In this document: positions 46,860 to 57,783 of the stretch, in pieces
How the letters are laid out: each line of letters starts with the position of its first letter
How positions within the stretch are numbered: the first letter of the stretch is position 1
Assembly (NCBI GenBank): GCA_001414345.1
Contig: LLCB01000160.1
Span: 62,001 to 126,000, forward strand
Reading direction: 5' to 3'
DNA from: Hymenoscyphus infarciens
Taxonomy: Eukaryota > Ascomycota > Leotiomycetes > Helotiales > Helotiaceae
Length of the DNA: 64,000 bases
The notes under the pieces: generated by a model
Database searches by the model: none
What the model was told of the DNA's origin: nothing
The model's input: the letters and a program-made list of their open reading frames with translations, nothing else
Program-made: the position numbers and the translations under genes

Positions 46860-47810
46860 ATGGCAGACACTACCGCTACCCCTAGGCCGATTTCCGCGGT
46901 TTTTTCGTTATACAAGCAGAACCCTTTTATGACAGAAGCCGAGAAGAAGAACTGGGCTGAGAGACTAGGAATGAGCCTGGATGGCTTCCAGGTAAGTTCC
47001 GTTTTCAAATACTTCGAGTTCCTGTGAGATTCTAACTCTTGCAACGCAGAAGACATGGAACTACCACAACACAAAGGGTGTCCATGGAAAAGCTGCCAGA
47101 GACGAACGTAAACGAATCAATGCCCTCCCCGAGCCTCAAAAGTCACAAGCTATTGCTGCGTACAAGCAAAGCACCGGATACACAGGAGTTGGTGGTATGG
47201 GTGGAATGGGTGGCGTGCAAAGTGGTTTTTCTGCTTCTGCTCCGGCTATTGGAGCTGGAAATACACTTTCCGCTTGGGTCTCTGTTGCTGGCTCTGCGTC
47301 TTCTGTTGGACCATCTCAACGCACTCTCCGTGGTGCATCTGCTGCTGGAGGCATCGGTCCTTCAGCCGGATTGGGCCTGCCTTCTTCTGTTCGCTCTCGT
47401 GGTTCTCGCGGTGCTGTTTCTGCTTCTGCACAAATGGGCTCCTCATTTGCTTCCGGCTCTGCCTCTTCTGCCCTTCCATCGGGTCGTTCTCGTCGCCCAG
47501 GAGGAATGGCGGATCAGCAAACCTCTCCATCGCCCGACGATGAGATGGATGAGAATCCCTCTGCCATGCGCATGGCTCCGCGAGGAGCTGGCTCACAACG
47601 TCCTCGGGACTCTGGCGCTCTTCTCCCAATTGGCTCTGGTATGTTTCATTCTTTCTGTTCAACTAGTTCGAAACTTACGTTTATGGTGTAATAGAAAGCT
47701 GGACCGGCGGCGGTGTTATGAACCTCTACATGAACCGACATGCGGAGTACAAGGCTTATATTATCGAGGAGAATAAGCGGGACGCGGAGGCCAGACGGTC
47801 CAGACAATGA
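46860..47810 (+). CDS. Homeodomain-like family protein, member G, with long Ser/Gly-rich region
   Basis: Exons are 46860-46991, 47050-47638 and 47695-47810, giving 278 aa. Exon 1 is MADTTATPRPISAVFSLYKQ, then NPFMTEAEKKNWAERLGM, ending DGFQ. Exon 2 starts KTWNYHNTKGVHGKAARDER, then KRINALPEPQKSQAIAAY, followed by about 150 residues rich in Ser, Gly, Ala and Arg (low complexity). Intron 2 is phase 1, as in members B, D, E and H, but ends in TAG. Exon 3 encodes SWTGGGVMNLYMNRHAEYKA and an Arg/Glu-rich end. Introns are 58 and 56 nt with GTAAGT and GTATGT. The gene is intact. The Ser/Gly-rich insert replaces the Pro/Gln-rich tail of other members. Confidence 0.7.
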
Positions 47811-48382
47811 AAGGAGTAAAGATAAATGTCTCTTGGCCTCAATCACGGACACCCCTCTTGGTCGCGTCGTACATACTCGGTTGGCAATCATCTAGGAGAC
47901 CCGAAAGTAGTAGTTGAAGGATGTCTTGGGCTTCGTCGTTACCTTTGTCATTTTGTTTTTACACTCAGGACACCGGAATCCTATTCGTTCTCCTTTCCCT
48001 TGTCTTTGGGTGGTTTTGGCCTTTTAATATCTGGTTAGAAGGAGATTGGACCTAGATTACAGCCAAAATACATCATTGAGAACCTAAAACCACTAGATTT
48101 GCAATAACTATGTTATTAAGTGAGGGAAAAGTGCTGAAAAACACCCTTAATGCAACCCTAAATGCAAGAAAATGACAGTGTTACAGTAGTTCGCTTAGAT
48201 ATTCTCGGAGAATCAGCGCCCAGTTGGACAAGCAGACTGTAGTGTAATAGCCTTGTCTCGGCCTTTTTGTTTCCTGGGTTTCCAGCTTTTTCATCGTAGC
48301 GTTTGTCTCTCTCTTTCTCCTGATTGCTTGTAGCACACATATTTCGAAACAAACAATCTTACAGGGTAAATAAGCAATCAAC
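47811..48382. other. Spacer between members G and H
   Basis: 48101-48139 (GCAATAACTATGTTATTAAG, then TGAGGGAAAAGTGCTGAAA) matches 46433-46471 downstream of member F with few changes, marking the right ends of duplicated units. Nothing else was seen. Confidence 0.5.
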
Positions 48383-49139
48383 TTGGCTTCGCAACATATT
48401 TCTGACGACCTGCGCAGACAGATTGAAATTATCTTTGCTAAAGAGCCCCTTTTGACTCCTATGGAGCAAGGCGTGGAGGAAGCAAGTCTGGGCTTGGATA
48501 TGGGCCAGTTTTGTGTGTGCACATCCTCTAGGCATCCTTTTCCATGGTAACTGACAGTAAGTAGACCACATACTCGGGGAACTTGAGCTAAGGAGGAGAT
48601 CCATGCATTCAGGATGCACGTAAAGTGGCCAAGTACATAAATAGACTTCCGGGAGCCCACAAGGGTCAGGCCAAGGCCTTTTATAGGTCTGAAATGGCCA
48701 GAATACTCCAAAGACCATTCTCCAATGTACCTGACGCCATCCAAGGTATGTTTTCTCATTTTCAACATGAAATAGAGCTTTATACTAACATCGTGAAGCC
48801 ATTGAGCAATTGGTCCTCCAGCAATTTCCCCCTCCTCCACCTCGACGACCAGCAGCTCCCCTCCCAAACCTCCCAGCACCAGTCCTCGCCCCGGCTGCCG
48901 CTGCTCTTCCTCAACCACCAGTCCTCCTTCGACAGTTTCTCAAACACGGACACCACCTGCTTGGCCGACCCCGTGTTTTTCACCTTCCTCAAGGAGGTTA
49001 TATCGCTCTTTTGATGGTCTACCCAGCGCCCCCTCCCCCTTCCGACCCATTCTCCCAAGAGCTCCGGGCTCCCAAAACTAATCTCCAGTCGATACGGAGG
49101 CCTCTGGGGCAATTGGCGACATGTGGCGGGAGGTTTTAA
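48383..49139 (+). pseudogene. Homeodomain-like family member H, start and exon 2 disabled
   Basis: The expected start reads TTG (48383) followed by GCTTCG, where intact member E has ATGGCTTCA, so the initiator appears lost by one substitution. The core HISDDLRRQIEIIFAKEPLL, then TPMEQGVEEASLGLDMGQF, is otherwise well kept. Intron 1 is about 48515-48564. Exon 2 has an in-frame TAA (48589-48591) before DARKVAKYINRLPGAHKGQA. Intron 2 (48746-48798, 53 nt, phase 1) ends TGAAG. Exon 3 starts AIEQLVLQQFPPPPPRRPAA and stays open to 49139. Two independent lesions make a functional product unlikely. Confidence 0.6.
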
Positions 49140-50426
49140 GGCATATAATCATGGTAAGAAGGGTTAAAGGGTAGATTTTGCTTGCAAGTGGGCCGATTGG
49201 AGATACCCGAGGGAGTTTAAATTTCACATTCCAGATACTTGGGGCCTGCTAGCATTCTTTCTCGTTGTTTTTAGAGAGTTTCAAACGAGTAGTTGGACCA
49301 GAAATACTGAAACAATAATCTGTAACCACCGGAAAAGGGCAGAAAATGCTACGTAAAATGCCGTGATTTCTGTGAACCAAAAGTAAATTGAGGTAAAACC
49401 TGCCGGTTAAACTTAGAGAGGAAAATGAAATGAATGAAGTTACTGGTATTGCTTTTAAGCCAAGGCATTTTCTTAAACTGAAGAAGTAGATAAGACTACG
49501 CATGATATCTAGTTATTCAAGAGAATTTGAAGAAGAGTTTAAAAAGGAATGAGTTTACTAGAATATCTTTTAAGCGGAGGAATTTCCTTAAATCCAAAGA
49601 GTAGATAAGACTACGGGAGGTATATAATTGTTCAAAGGTACCTGAAGAAGATAACAAAAGGAATAAGGTTACTGGTGTATCAATTTAATTGAGGCTCTTG
49701 TCTAACCAAAGGAGTAGACAACCATAAGTAAGAGGTTTGCTTTATTCCACAGGATTAGAAAAGGATAATATCATAAATGATCTTACTAGACTTTCTCTTA
49801 AACCAAGGCTTTTTGACTAATTAAGGGAGTAGATAAGTAGGAGTGAGGTTGCTACTTTATTCTACAGGATTAGAACAGTACAACAGAATGAAGATTTTAC
49901 TGGAATCTGTTTCAAGCTAGGTTATTTCGTCTATTCGAAAGAGAAGATAAGAATAAGTGAGAGCTTTACTTTATTCCATAGAAGTGGGAGAGTATAATAG
50001 GATAAATGCTCTTACTAGAATATCACATGAACTAAGCCTGTTTCTAGAAGTAGGATTGTCTAAATAACATCAAGAAGACTCCAAAACAGGTCCGGAGAGC
50101 GGAGATACTGTAATTCACAGCCCTTGAGTGGGTATTTGCTAAGCAACTCCTCCATTTAAGGAGGCTTCTCCTTGTAACCTCTTCCGCTTTCCAAATAATA
50201 ACTCCAACCTAGCCCAACAATCGCGTGCTGGTGTTTTGCCATCAAGGTAGATGGGTTGAACTGCCAGCAAAGGGGGCCGCTCTAAGCGAGACTCAGGTCC
50301 AAAATTCAGCCTTCTGTCTGTTTAAGCCTACAAGAACACGCAATCTCCTCCCAGCCTCGCCCAATAATACACAACCAGAATCCGTTACCCTGCTCCCAAT
50401 TGCCACCCTTTCCTCAAATTCACACA
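49140..50426. other. Spacer between members H and E, mostly minisatellite
   Basis: 49439-50040 is a degenerate tandem repeat (separate entry). 50040-50426 is the promoter side of member E, with CAACAATCGC and CT-rich words. No gene was seen. Confidence 0.5.
49439..50040. repeat. Degenerate minisatellite, about 115-bp period, five copies
   Basis: The word TTACT(A/G)G recurs at about 49439, 49555, 49669, 49786, 49897 and 50013. Each is followed by TTTTAAGC/TCTTAAACC-like sequence, then AAGGAGTAGA(T/C)AA, then GGATTAGAA or similar. Units differ by many point changes. Confidence 0.65.
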
Positions 50427-51092
50427 ATGGCTTCATCGGTTACACCAGAGCAGCTTGACGAGATCGAAGTTCTTTACCAGAAGAATCCCTGGATGACCAT
50501 TCCAGAGAGACAAGTCGAGGCCGATCGAATGGGGATTGATTGCAAGGCCAAGTTCTCCTCATACAACTACTTCCGCCATACAATTGGGTCGTTCGGATAA
50601 CTAGGCTTTCTCGTGACTCACCGTCTGTGCAGATCCTAAATCAATTGACTTAGCAGTATCTAACAGTAAATAGATCAAATATCTTCGCTTCCGATGCGAT
50701 GGGGGAGCCCGATTCGAAACTCAATACATCCGCGAACTGGCGCGGTATATAAGTGCCTTACACCAGCCAGCCCAAGACGAGGCAATGGCCACATACAAGC
50801 GAGAGATGGAGAAGCAGGCATACGGCTACTATCCCACCGTTTATCTTGCTGTTGGGGGTACGTAGTCTTTTTCCCCTTCCCAAAAGGAAACATGTGCTAA
50901 CGATATGAAGTTATTACCCAGAAAGTGGTTAACTGCCACTGCAACGTCCCTCCCCGCCCCGCAGACCTACCCCTCAAGACTGGCGTCCTCCCAGCCCCCT
51001 ACCCACTAGACGAACGACTCCTCCCCCCACATTTGCGTAGCGGAAACGGAGAAGAAGGAAGAAGCCACACTGGAGGCTACCAATTGAATTGA
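50427..51092 (+). CDS. Homeodomain-like family protein, member E (exon 1 junction unresolved)
   Basis: Exon 1 starts at 50427: MASSVTPEQLDEIEVLYQKN, then PWMTIPERQVEADRMGI. Exon 2 (50674-50857) is IKYLRFRCDGGARFETQYIR, then ELARYISALHQPAQDEAMAT, ending YLAVG. Intron 2 (50858-50910, 53 nt, GTACGT, phase 1) ends ATGAAG. Exon 3 (50911-51092) is ITQKVVNCHCNVPPRPADLP, ending GGYQLN. Intron 1 ends with the family acceptor AACAGTAAATAG, but no in-phase GT donor is visible after GIDCKA; the frame instead runs into a TAA at 50598. Either the donor is non-canonical or it has been lost. If it was lost, only a 57-residue N-terminal product is made. Confidence 0.5.
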
Positions 51093-51614
51093 ACAACTTG
51101 GGGTCTTACTAAGACGAGGTCTTGAACCGCATGAACAAGACGAATTCCGATACCTTGGCTCAAGCCATACATTTTTGCGCGGCGTCCAGGGCTCAAGTTT
51201 TTCGGTTTGGCGTTACCGGTTCCTTTTCGCATTTGGCATCAACGTCTGAGATTTCAGCTTGCAGAAAAGATATTTCTGGCTTCTCTCTCTCCTTCGTTCT
51301 TTTGGGGCTCGAAGATGGCATTTCCCTCTCTTCTGGAATCACATATCTCGACCAAGCACATCTGCCGACAACCACCATCGAATACGACCTCGTCAGCCTT
51401 CTTTCGTAGTGCTCTCTTTCCCTCCCATGTACAAATATTTTCCTTTTCTTCGACTTCACCGCTGGATTCTATGGGTTTGGAACTCCCCTCGAGTCTTGCT
51501 TCCATTGAAACTCTTTACGTGTCGAAACAATGCTCCATCCATGTGATTTGAATGATACCTACCGGCTTTTGTCCTTTTCGCTATGTCTTGATTCTTGAAT
51601 TGGTCATTGTAACC

Positions 51615-51860
51615 GATGAATGCTAACGGGAAATAGTTTCATAACCAGGTGATGGGTTCTCTATGTGTGAATTCTTCAAGCGGTCATCTAAACAATGAAT
51701 AGCAGCTAGGAAGTATTTCAAGCCTTCATAAATCCCAATGGCTTTACTCTCAAATTCGCTATGGTATCTGATGAATGCGAACCCGGAACACTTTCAGCCC
51801 TTCATAGATCACAATGTCGTTCGTAAAACAATTATAGGAGTTGATGAATGCTAACTGGAA
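51615..51860. repeat. Degenerate tandem repeat, about 72-78-bp period, four landmarks
   Basis: GATGAATGCTAAC at 51615, AATGAATAGCAGC at about 51693, TGATGAATGCGAAC at about 51769 and TGATGAATGCTAACTGG at about 51842. Each is followed by GGAA and then TTTCA or TTTAC, most with TTCATA(A/G)AT near the unit end. Confidence 0.5.
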
Positions 51861-53314
51861 GGAAGTTTACAACTTGGGAGATAACTGAATTGTAGCAAAC
51901 TAGAATTTTCGAGTCAATGATTTGTCTTTTCGGGTGAGGAATGATTCAAGGAAGAGAGTCATAGAGCTCAATGGTTGTTAATAAAGTTCATCGTGACTCG
52001 GAACATGGAAGTAGCATTTAGATAAATGATGGGATCTATTTGGATGTGAAATCCAAACTGTAGGCTTGAAAGCCTTGCTTCGAAGAGGAGAACTTCAAGC
52101 GTTGACCTTGGAGAGAGACTCCCCGGAGACCTGGCCAGCAGCTCTCCCAAAATATATCCATCCAGCTACTGCCACGACGGAAAAGCCCGAATGGAAGGGT
52201 GGTTGCAAATAAGGTAGGGTGGAGCTGAGTAAAGTAGCAGCAAGACGCAAGAGCGCTAGTAGACGTAGATACTACCCAATTGAGCAAAGTGCCCCGTAAA
52301 AGCGTGGGATGCAAGAGTGCAGGTGGCTTGCAAAGTCAAAAGGGTCCGGGAGATCGAGTAAAGCGGCAGCAATGACACCTAAAGACTCCGGTATTTCCCG
52401 CGGAGACGAGCAGGAGAGAAGGCAAGAGCCTGTCTTGAGTTGCAGGGGTCGGAAAAAGCTGTTTGGAGCGGGGCTGGCTGGGGGTCAACCAGGTGATACA
52501 CCACCCGCAGGCACAGGATTCGCCACCCGGCTGGATATTCCTTTCTCAATAGCCCTCAAATGACAACGGAAATTAGGCATACTACGTGGTTCTTCCCAGA
52601 TCTAGATACGTGACGTTGAAGTGATAGCTTCAAACCCGGTTATAAAGCCCTGATAGTCTCTAACTGACAATTCAACTATAACGAAAGCCATTGATCTCGT
52701 TTCCCAAAGTCAAAAGGTCAAGGACTGAGCAAGTCTTCAAGTAAAATACGCCCAAAAGAGTTTTGGGGAGCTGGGCGGGAAATACGATGAAGTCAAACCC
52801 GACATGCCTGCCCAAAGAGCAAGGAAAACATCAAGCGCGGAAAAGGTGAAGAGAGAGTTAATGTCCAAATCCATTCTAAACCCAAAGAGGCAGTGAATAG
52901 TCCAGAATAGGCAATTAAAGTGGCTTAGGGCAGGAGCGATGAGGTAGGGTTGCTGCTATTGGGAGGGGGAGGGGGGGGGTGCTCCTGCCTTGGTCGTGAC
53001 CCACCATAATATTTCCAATATTTCCAATATTTACATTACTACTTGGCACACACACACCTTCCTCTGCTTCTTCCCCAACACACAACCACAACGAAAAACC
53101 CCAAATTCCTCAACACCACCTTTCCTGATCAAGACAAAGCATTTACTTCGTCACAGGCACCGGCCATACGCTCCTCGAGCTGCGGTGTCTCTTTGAATTG
53201 ATTCCTCCCTTTCCAACCCTCAGACTCTCTCAAGTCGTAAGTCTCCTTCCTCTTCTTTTGGTGTCACAATTCTCCGGGTCACAACCCACCAACCACAACC
53301 TCATCGCAATGCCC

Positions 53315-53364
53315 TCCCATCCCATCCCATGCCATCCCATCCCATCCCATCCCATCCCATCCCA
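53315..53364. repeat. (CCCAT)n microsatellite
   Basis: About ten near-perfect CCCAT units lie upstream of the 53952 gene. Confidence 0.9.
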
Positions 53365-53398
53365 ATTCCATCACACTCTCATCCCATCGGACGGCATC

Positions 53399-53459
53399 TC
53401 CTCTCCTTCCTCTCCTTCCTCTCCTTCCTCTCCTTCCTCTCCTTCCTCTCCTTCCTCTC
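53399..53459. repeat. 9-bp CT-rich repeat (CTCCTTCCT)n
   Basis: Six to seven nearly perfect units of CTCCTTCCT. Strand-asymmetric CT tracts like this are common in fungal promoters and leaders. Confidence 0.9.
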
Positions 53460-53951
53460 GTCTATCCCTCCTCCCCATCCTGGCACTGAATATTTCACCG
53501 TCGCCCAATCGGTCGATGCGTCAAGTGTTGCGCTTTACTAACCTCACCTGCACCGCAGACCACCTTTACTGTCTGCCTACAGACACAAGTATCCAGGCAA
53601 TCGGCCTTTGGGTCACTTGCCAAAGCTCGTTCAGCTCCTTGAGTTGTGACGTGCAACTTACCACGCGAATCTAGATCGTCGATTCTTACTCTGCTTGTCA
53701 ACACTCCCGTCAGTCTGAGCTCCGTCACTACCCAAGAGTGAGATACCGCGTCGTCGATTCGCCTAACCTAAACCCCAATCAACACCAGTATGTGTCACCC
53801 CTACATCTCACCAGGATGATATCTAACAGCACCGTCTCTAGCAATTCACCTCTTCCTCTCAAATATCACCTTCAAGTGCTCCAAGTAGAGTCTTGAGGTC
53901 GTCTTACATCTCCCTCAATAACAGAAACTTTTGCTTTAGTCAACTGGCAAG

Positions 53952-56900
53952 ATGTCTTCTCAAGAACAACCGGTCGACCAATTGACCCGTCTCGAGAAGG
54001 AAACTGCAATCTTCCTCGCAATGATGGTAAGAAATTCAACCATCCTCCCTTGCATATGGCGTTATGTCTTTGACTTCCCCTTGCACGTGCATTTTGGTAG
54101 AATTACTGGTGCTTCTTCGACACTAACTCGCACGATATCATGCCTTCTGCGAGGTGGTCAAGAAGAATCCCCGGTCATTCGAGATGCTCCATTCCAATAT
54201 TTTCGCTGGCTGTCATCGATAGCTACAAAGCTGGTGTTGTATTGAGCATTGCTAACATACAAACTCAACTAACAGGATGATCTCGGCGCTGGGAGAACCA
54301 ATGCGTTGCCTCTCTCTGGTGGTGGTCCACAGCATAACCTTAATGCCCCAATGCCCGCCCCTAGAAGAGGCACTGTCCACAGCGGGGTTGCCGCTTGGAA
54401 TGGTAAGTTGCTCTTACACCGTGATACCTGCATTTCCACTAACGACAACCAGCTGCAGTCTTTGGCGCCGACACAGCCGCAGACGAGGGCAAGGAGTCCA
54501 TCATGGATGGCCAACTCCATCGTATGAACAGAATGGCGGCACAGGGCCAGTCGTTCCAATCACCAGTTCAGCGTGGACAAGGCTCAGTTCGTGGCGGCCG
54601 CGGTAGCAATGGAGTTGGACCAAACAACATACAGTAAGCTACTTATTCAAACATCCCCTGAGTTTAAACCCCTGGAGACTTACACTGGGATTCTAGTTCT
54701 CGGGGTGCCATTGGCCATGCCAACATTAGGCAGTGGAGACGCCCCATCGAGACGAACAATCGGGCTGCTCAACTCATTGCAAGCTTGGACAAGAAACCCG
54801 CAAAGCCGGCACAGACTCCAAAGGTAGCTCAAGCACCCAAGGGAACACGACCAAGCCGTCCAGTACGCCCACGCCGCGAGGTCTTTGGCCCTGCAATTAC
54901 TTTAGCAACCCCTGCCGAGTTTTTTCGATGTGCTGCAATAGTATTTGGCAAGCCAGCGGCCGCCCCCATCAAGGCTGCGACTGTTGTCAAGAACGAAGCT
55001 CCTATCTCTACCAAGGAAGAGGCTGTTGCTCCCGGCAAACAAAAGACCTTTGCTTCTGTCCAACAAGATACTATTGTCCGTGTCAAGGAAGATGTAATCT
55101 CAGACACCAAAACCATCACAGCATCTACACCCGAGCTTCCACCTGTAAAGGGCCTTGAATGCTCCAAATATGCCTCGGATGAATACAAGGCGGCACATGC
55201 TGCTTTGTCTAAGTCTAGTCTGATTGCCAATGCTGCAAAGGCAAAGGCCTCGATCCATTCTTCTGCCTCTCAATTCCATGGCGCGGCAACTGTCAAGCCT
55301 GTGGTCAACTTGCCAATGGAAGATGAATACAATCACGTCTTGACCAGAAAATGGGGTGGCCGGTTTTCTATGGACGATGGTCCTGTCCAGGAAGCTACCA
55401 TCATCTATTTTACCAAGGACCCAAGTGGCCCCAGTACCCTAAGACTCGTTGTCACCATTGATGGGAAGCCCGTGTCCGTATTCAGCCAGGTTGTTCCTAA
55501 GGACGTTGCAGTGATTCGAGAGGATGGTATCACCGTGCTTCTAGGTCCGTTCTTTGGAAAGGGCGCCGAGTGCTGTACCCTCTGGCTTCAAACTGACCAA
55601 TCGTCCCATACGGAGGCATTTTATAACGCTGTTACCCACGACCCATACAGACCTGCAGAGTCGAGAGTGGAGTCAGAAGTCATTGACAATCATCCAGAGA
55701 CGGAAGCATCAAGTCAAGTCTCAGAAGTAACTTCGATTGATATGTCCATTGATGACGCAAATCAGGACGATGAACAAGTAGGAGATCTTCCAAAGATTTT
55801 CGACAGTTGTTTCGACCACCACGGTGTTCCTTATATCTTTGCCATTGCCGTTGAGAAGCAATATGAAGGCACTTTCTGGGAGTACCTCTTCAAGACCTTC
55901 AATAACTCAACATTGCAACCCGATGACGCAAAGGAAGCAATTCTTGAGTCTGTCGAGCTTGTTGCGGGCGCCGAACAGATGGTTGAAGATTTTACCCGGA
56001 GCTCTGTAACTTTTAATAAGATGGTGGGAATTGGGGCTTCTGGGCCACCACGTGGATTCGGCAAGAAGGTTCTAGCGGAGTTGTTGGTAGTGCGCGATGC
56101 CCTCAGCTTTCGAAAGGCACAGGTTTCTTCACCTAAGGTCAAGGAATCCGCATCCAAGGTCGAGCAACCAGCATCCAATGATGAGCAGCCAGCAATGCAA
56201 GATGAATCTTCTCACCCATCCGAGGAGATGCACCCAACAAAGGAGATGTCATCCAAGGAGTTGCCATCCAAGGAGATCCCATCCGAGGAAATGTTTTCAG
56301 GCCGTGGTCGCCAGCAGTCAACACCCAAGCCTCCTGGCTCTTCTGATACTGCACCAGCTCCTTCAGCGAGTGTAGCTGCATGGAACAATTTTGCCACGAC
56401 AGCTAGTTCTCTTCCAGTATCTAGCCCTCCTCATGCGGTTGTCCGTCTGCCAACAGCGAATACTGTTCCAGCTCCGTCAACTCCTGATCCTGTCTCGTTC
56501 ACGGTCCCAGATCCACCTTTAAGCCAAGTAAAAGGCGGAAAAGTTTTCCCTCACAGTCCTTCTGGAAATGCCAATCAAACTTCGAAGTCGTTGGCACCAG
56601 TCGGCAATCTTACTCGTGGTCCGATGCCTAGCTCCGTGTCAAACAATCAGGTACTAGCTGCATCTCCTTCTGGGATGCCGGATACAGTTCTTGGGGACGT
56701 CATTGCATCTTCAATTGTGAAGAAGGAAGATCTCAAAGACACAAAGACCGTCTCCGAAAACCTTGACGCTAAATTGGCCAAGCTGCCCAAACTTGGAGAA
56801 TCTAGATTCGGTCCAATGGGTGATAAGGGTGGCAACCTCCAACCCACAGCAAATCGACCCATGCCATTCCAGCCAAAGGCCCTTACTTCTCGTGATGACA

Positions 56901-57601
56901 AGCTCGAGAAGCAGCTCCAACCCACAGCAAATCGACCCATGCCATTCCAGCCAAAGGCCCTTACTTCTCGTGATGACAAGCTCGAGAAGCAGATCCAACC
57001 CACAGCAAATCGACCCATGCCATTCCAGCCAAAGGCCCTTACTTCTCGTGATGACAAGCTCGAGAAGCAGCTCCAACCCACAGCAAATCGACCCATGCTA
57101 TTCCAGCCAAAGGCCCTTACTTCTCGTGATGACAAGCTCAAGAAGCAGCTCCAACCCACAGCAAATCGATCCATGGCATCTCAGCCAAATGCACTTCCTT
57201 CTGGTGAGCTTAAGAAGCAGCTCGAACTTGCGAGACAGTTGCAGGCAGAGTTTGGTACAAGCCGTAAGAACGCACAGTACCCCAAGACAAGCAGAGCAGC
57301 TCCTTCAAACCCATCTGCGTACAATGTAACAAAGCAGGCTCAGCGCAATTCCCAAGAGCAGATCAGCGGTCAGGTTGCCCATGGCGGTTTCCCACAACAA
57401 CAAGAGCGAGTTACTTCGTTTCCACCACGAGAGGACATGCATGCTCGCAAGGAATCGACCGACTCGTCTGATACAGAGCATAAGTCACGGGGCCCTCAAA
57501 ATGGAAAAGTTAATGCCAACACCAATGTCAATGCCGTTGTTTTTAGTCAAAAACAAGCATTGCAGGCTCAATACCGAGCTACTCACCAACCCCGCCGATG
57601 A
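53952..57601 (+). CDS. Unrecognised 1095-aa, largely disordered protein with internal 26-residue repeats
   Basis: Exons are 53952-54026, 54276-54402, 54453-54633 and 54697-57601; introns are 249, 50, 63 nt and all junctions are in phase. The N-terminus is MSSQEQPVDQLTRLEKETAI. An Arg/Gly-rich patch (RGQGSVRGGRGSNGVG) follows. Around residues 300-560 there is a probable folded region containing RKWGGRFSMDDGPVQEATII and YFTKDPSGPSTLRLVVTIDG. The rest is Pro/Ser/Thr/Lys-rich, with short (P/S)(S/T)KE repeats near 56220-56300. Four 26-residue repeats (LQPTANRPMPFQPKALTSRD, then DKLEKQ) and a partial fifth lie at 56837-57226. I recognise no known domain; RGG-like segments hint at RNA binding. The gene appears intact. 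Confidence 0.8.
56837..57148 (+). repeat. 78-bp coding tandem repeat, four units
   Basis: Four nearly identical 78-bp units begin (C/A)TCCAACCCACAGCAAATCG, with a diverged fifth start at 57149. Unit length is a multiple of three, so copy-number change would keep the frame. Confidence 0.92.
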
Positions 57602-57783
57602 AAAAGCAAAGCTACCTGTTATGTGTTTGTATGATCAGAACGATATGAGAAAATAGAAGAAAAAAAACAGAAAAAAAAAGCAGAAAAGCAAAACAAAACA
57701 AAAAAAGACGAGAAGAATGAAGCGGAGGGATGGATGACAATGACCATGATGTTGTTTTTGGTCCATTTGACGAGAACTATTTT

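Larger units (their letters stand above)
51093..53951. other. Long spacer and promoter of the 53952 gene; no supported gene
   Basis: 51120-51560 holds overlapping open frames on both strands without splice or family support. 51615-51860 is a degenerate repeat. A G-run lies at about 52965-52980. 52990-53940 is CT- and CAAC-rich leader-like sequence with microsatellites and an intron-like GTAAGT at 53238, consistent with a long 5' untranslated region. Confidence 0.45.

Noticed and set aside
47246..47662. Long minus- and alternate-frame ORFs over member G exon 2
   Set aside because: They are shadows produced by the Ser/Gly/Arg-rich repeat composition. The spliced plus-strand frame has the family core and matching introns.
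53198..53674. ORFs in the CCCAT/CTCCTTCCT microsatellite region
   Set aside because: Low-complexity translations (His/Pro/Ser runs) with no splice or family support; better explained as 5' leader.
56647..57329. Overlapping repetitive ORFs on both strands at the 78-bp array
   Set aside because: Any frame stays open through a stop-free tandem repeat. Only the plus frame continues through the whole 2.9-kb exon.
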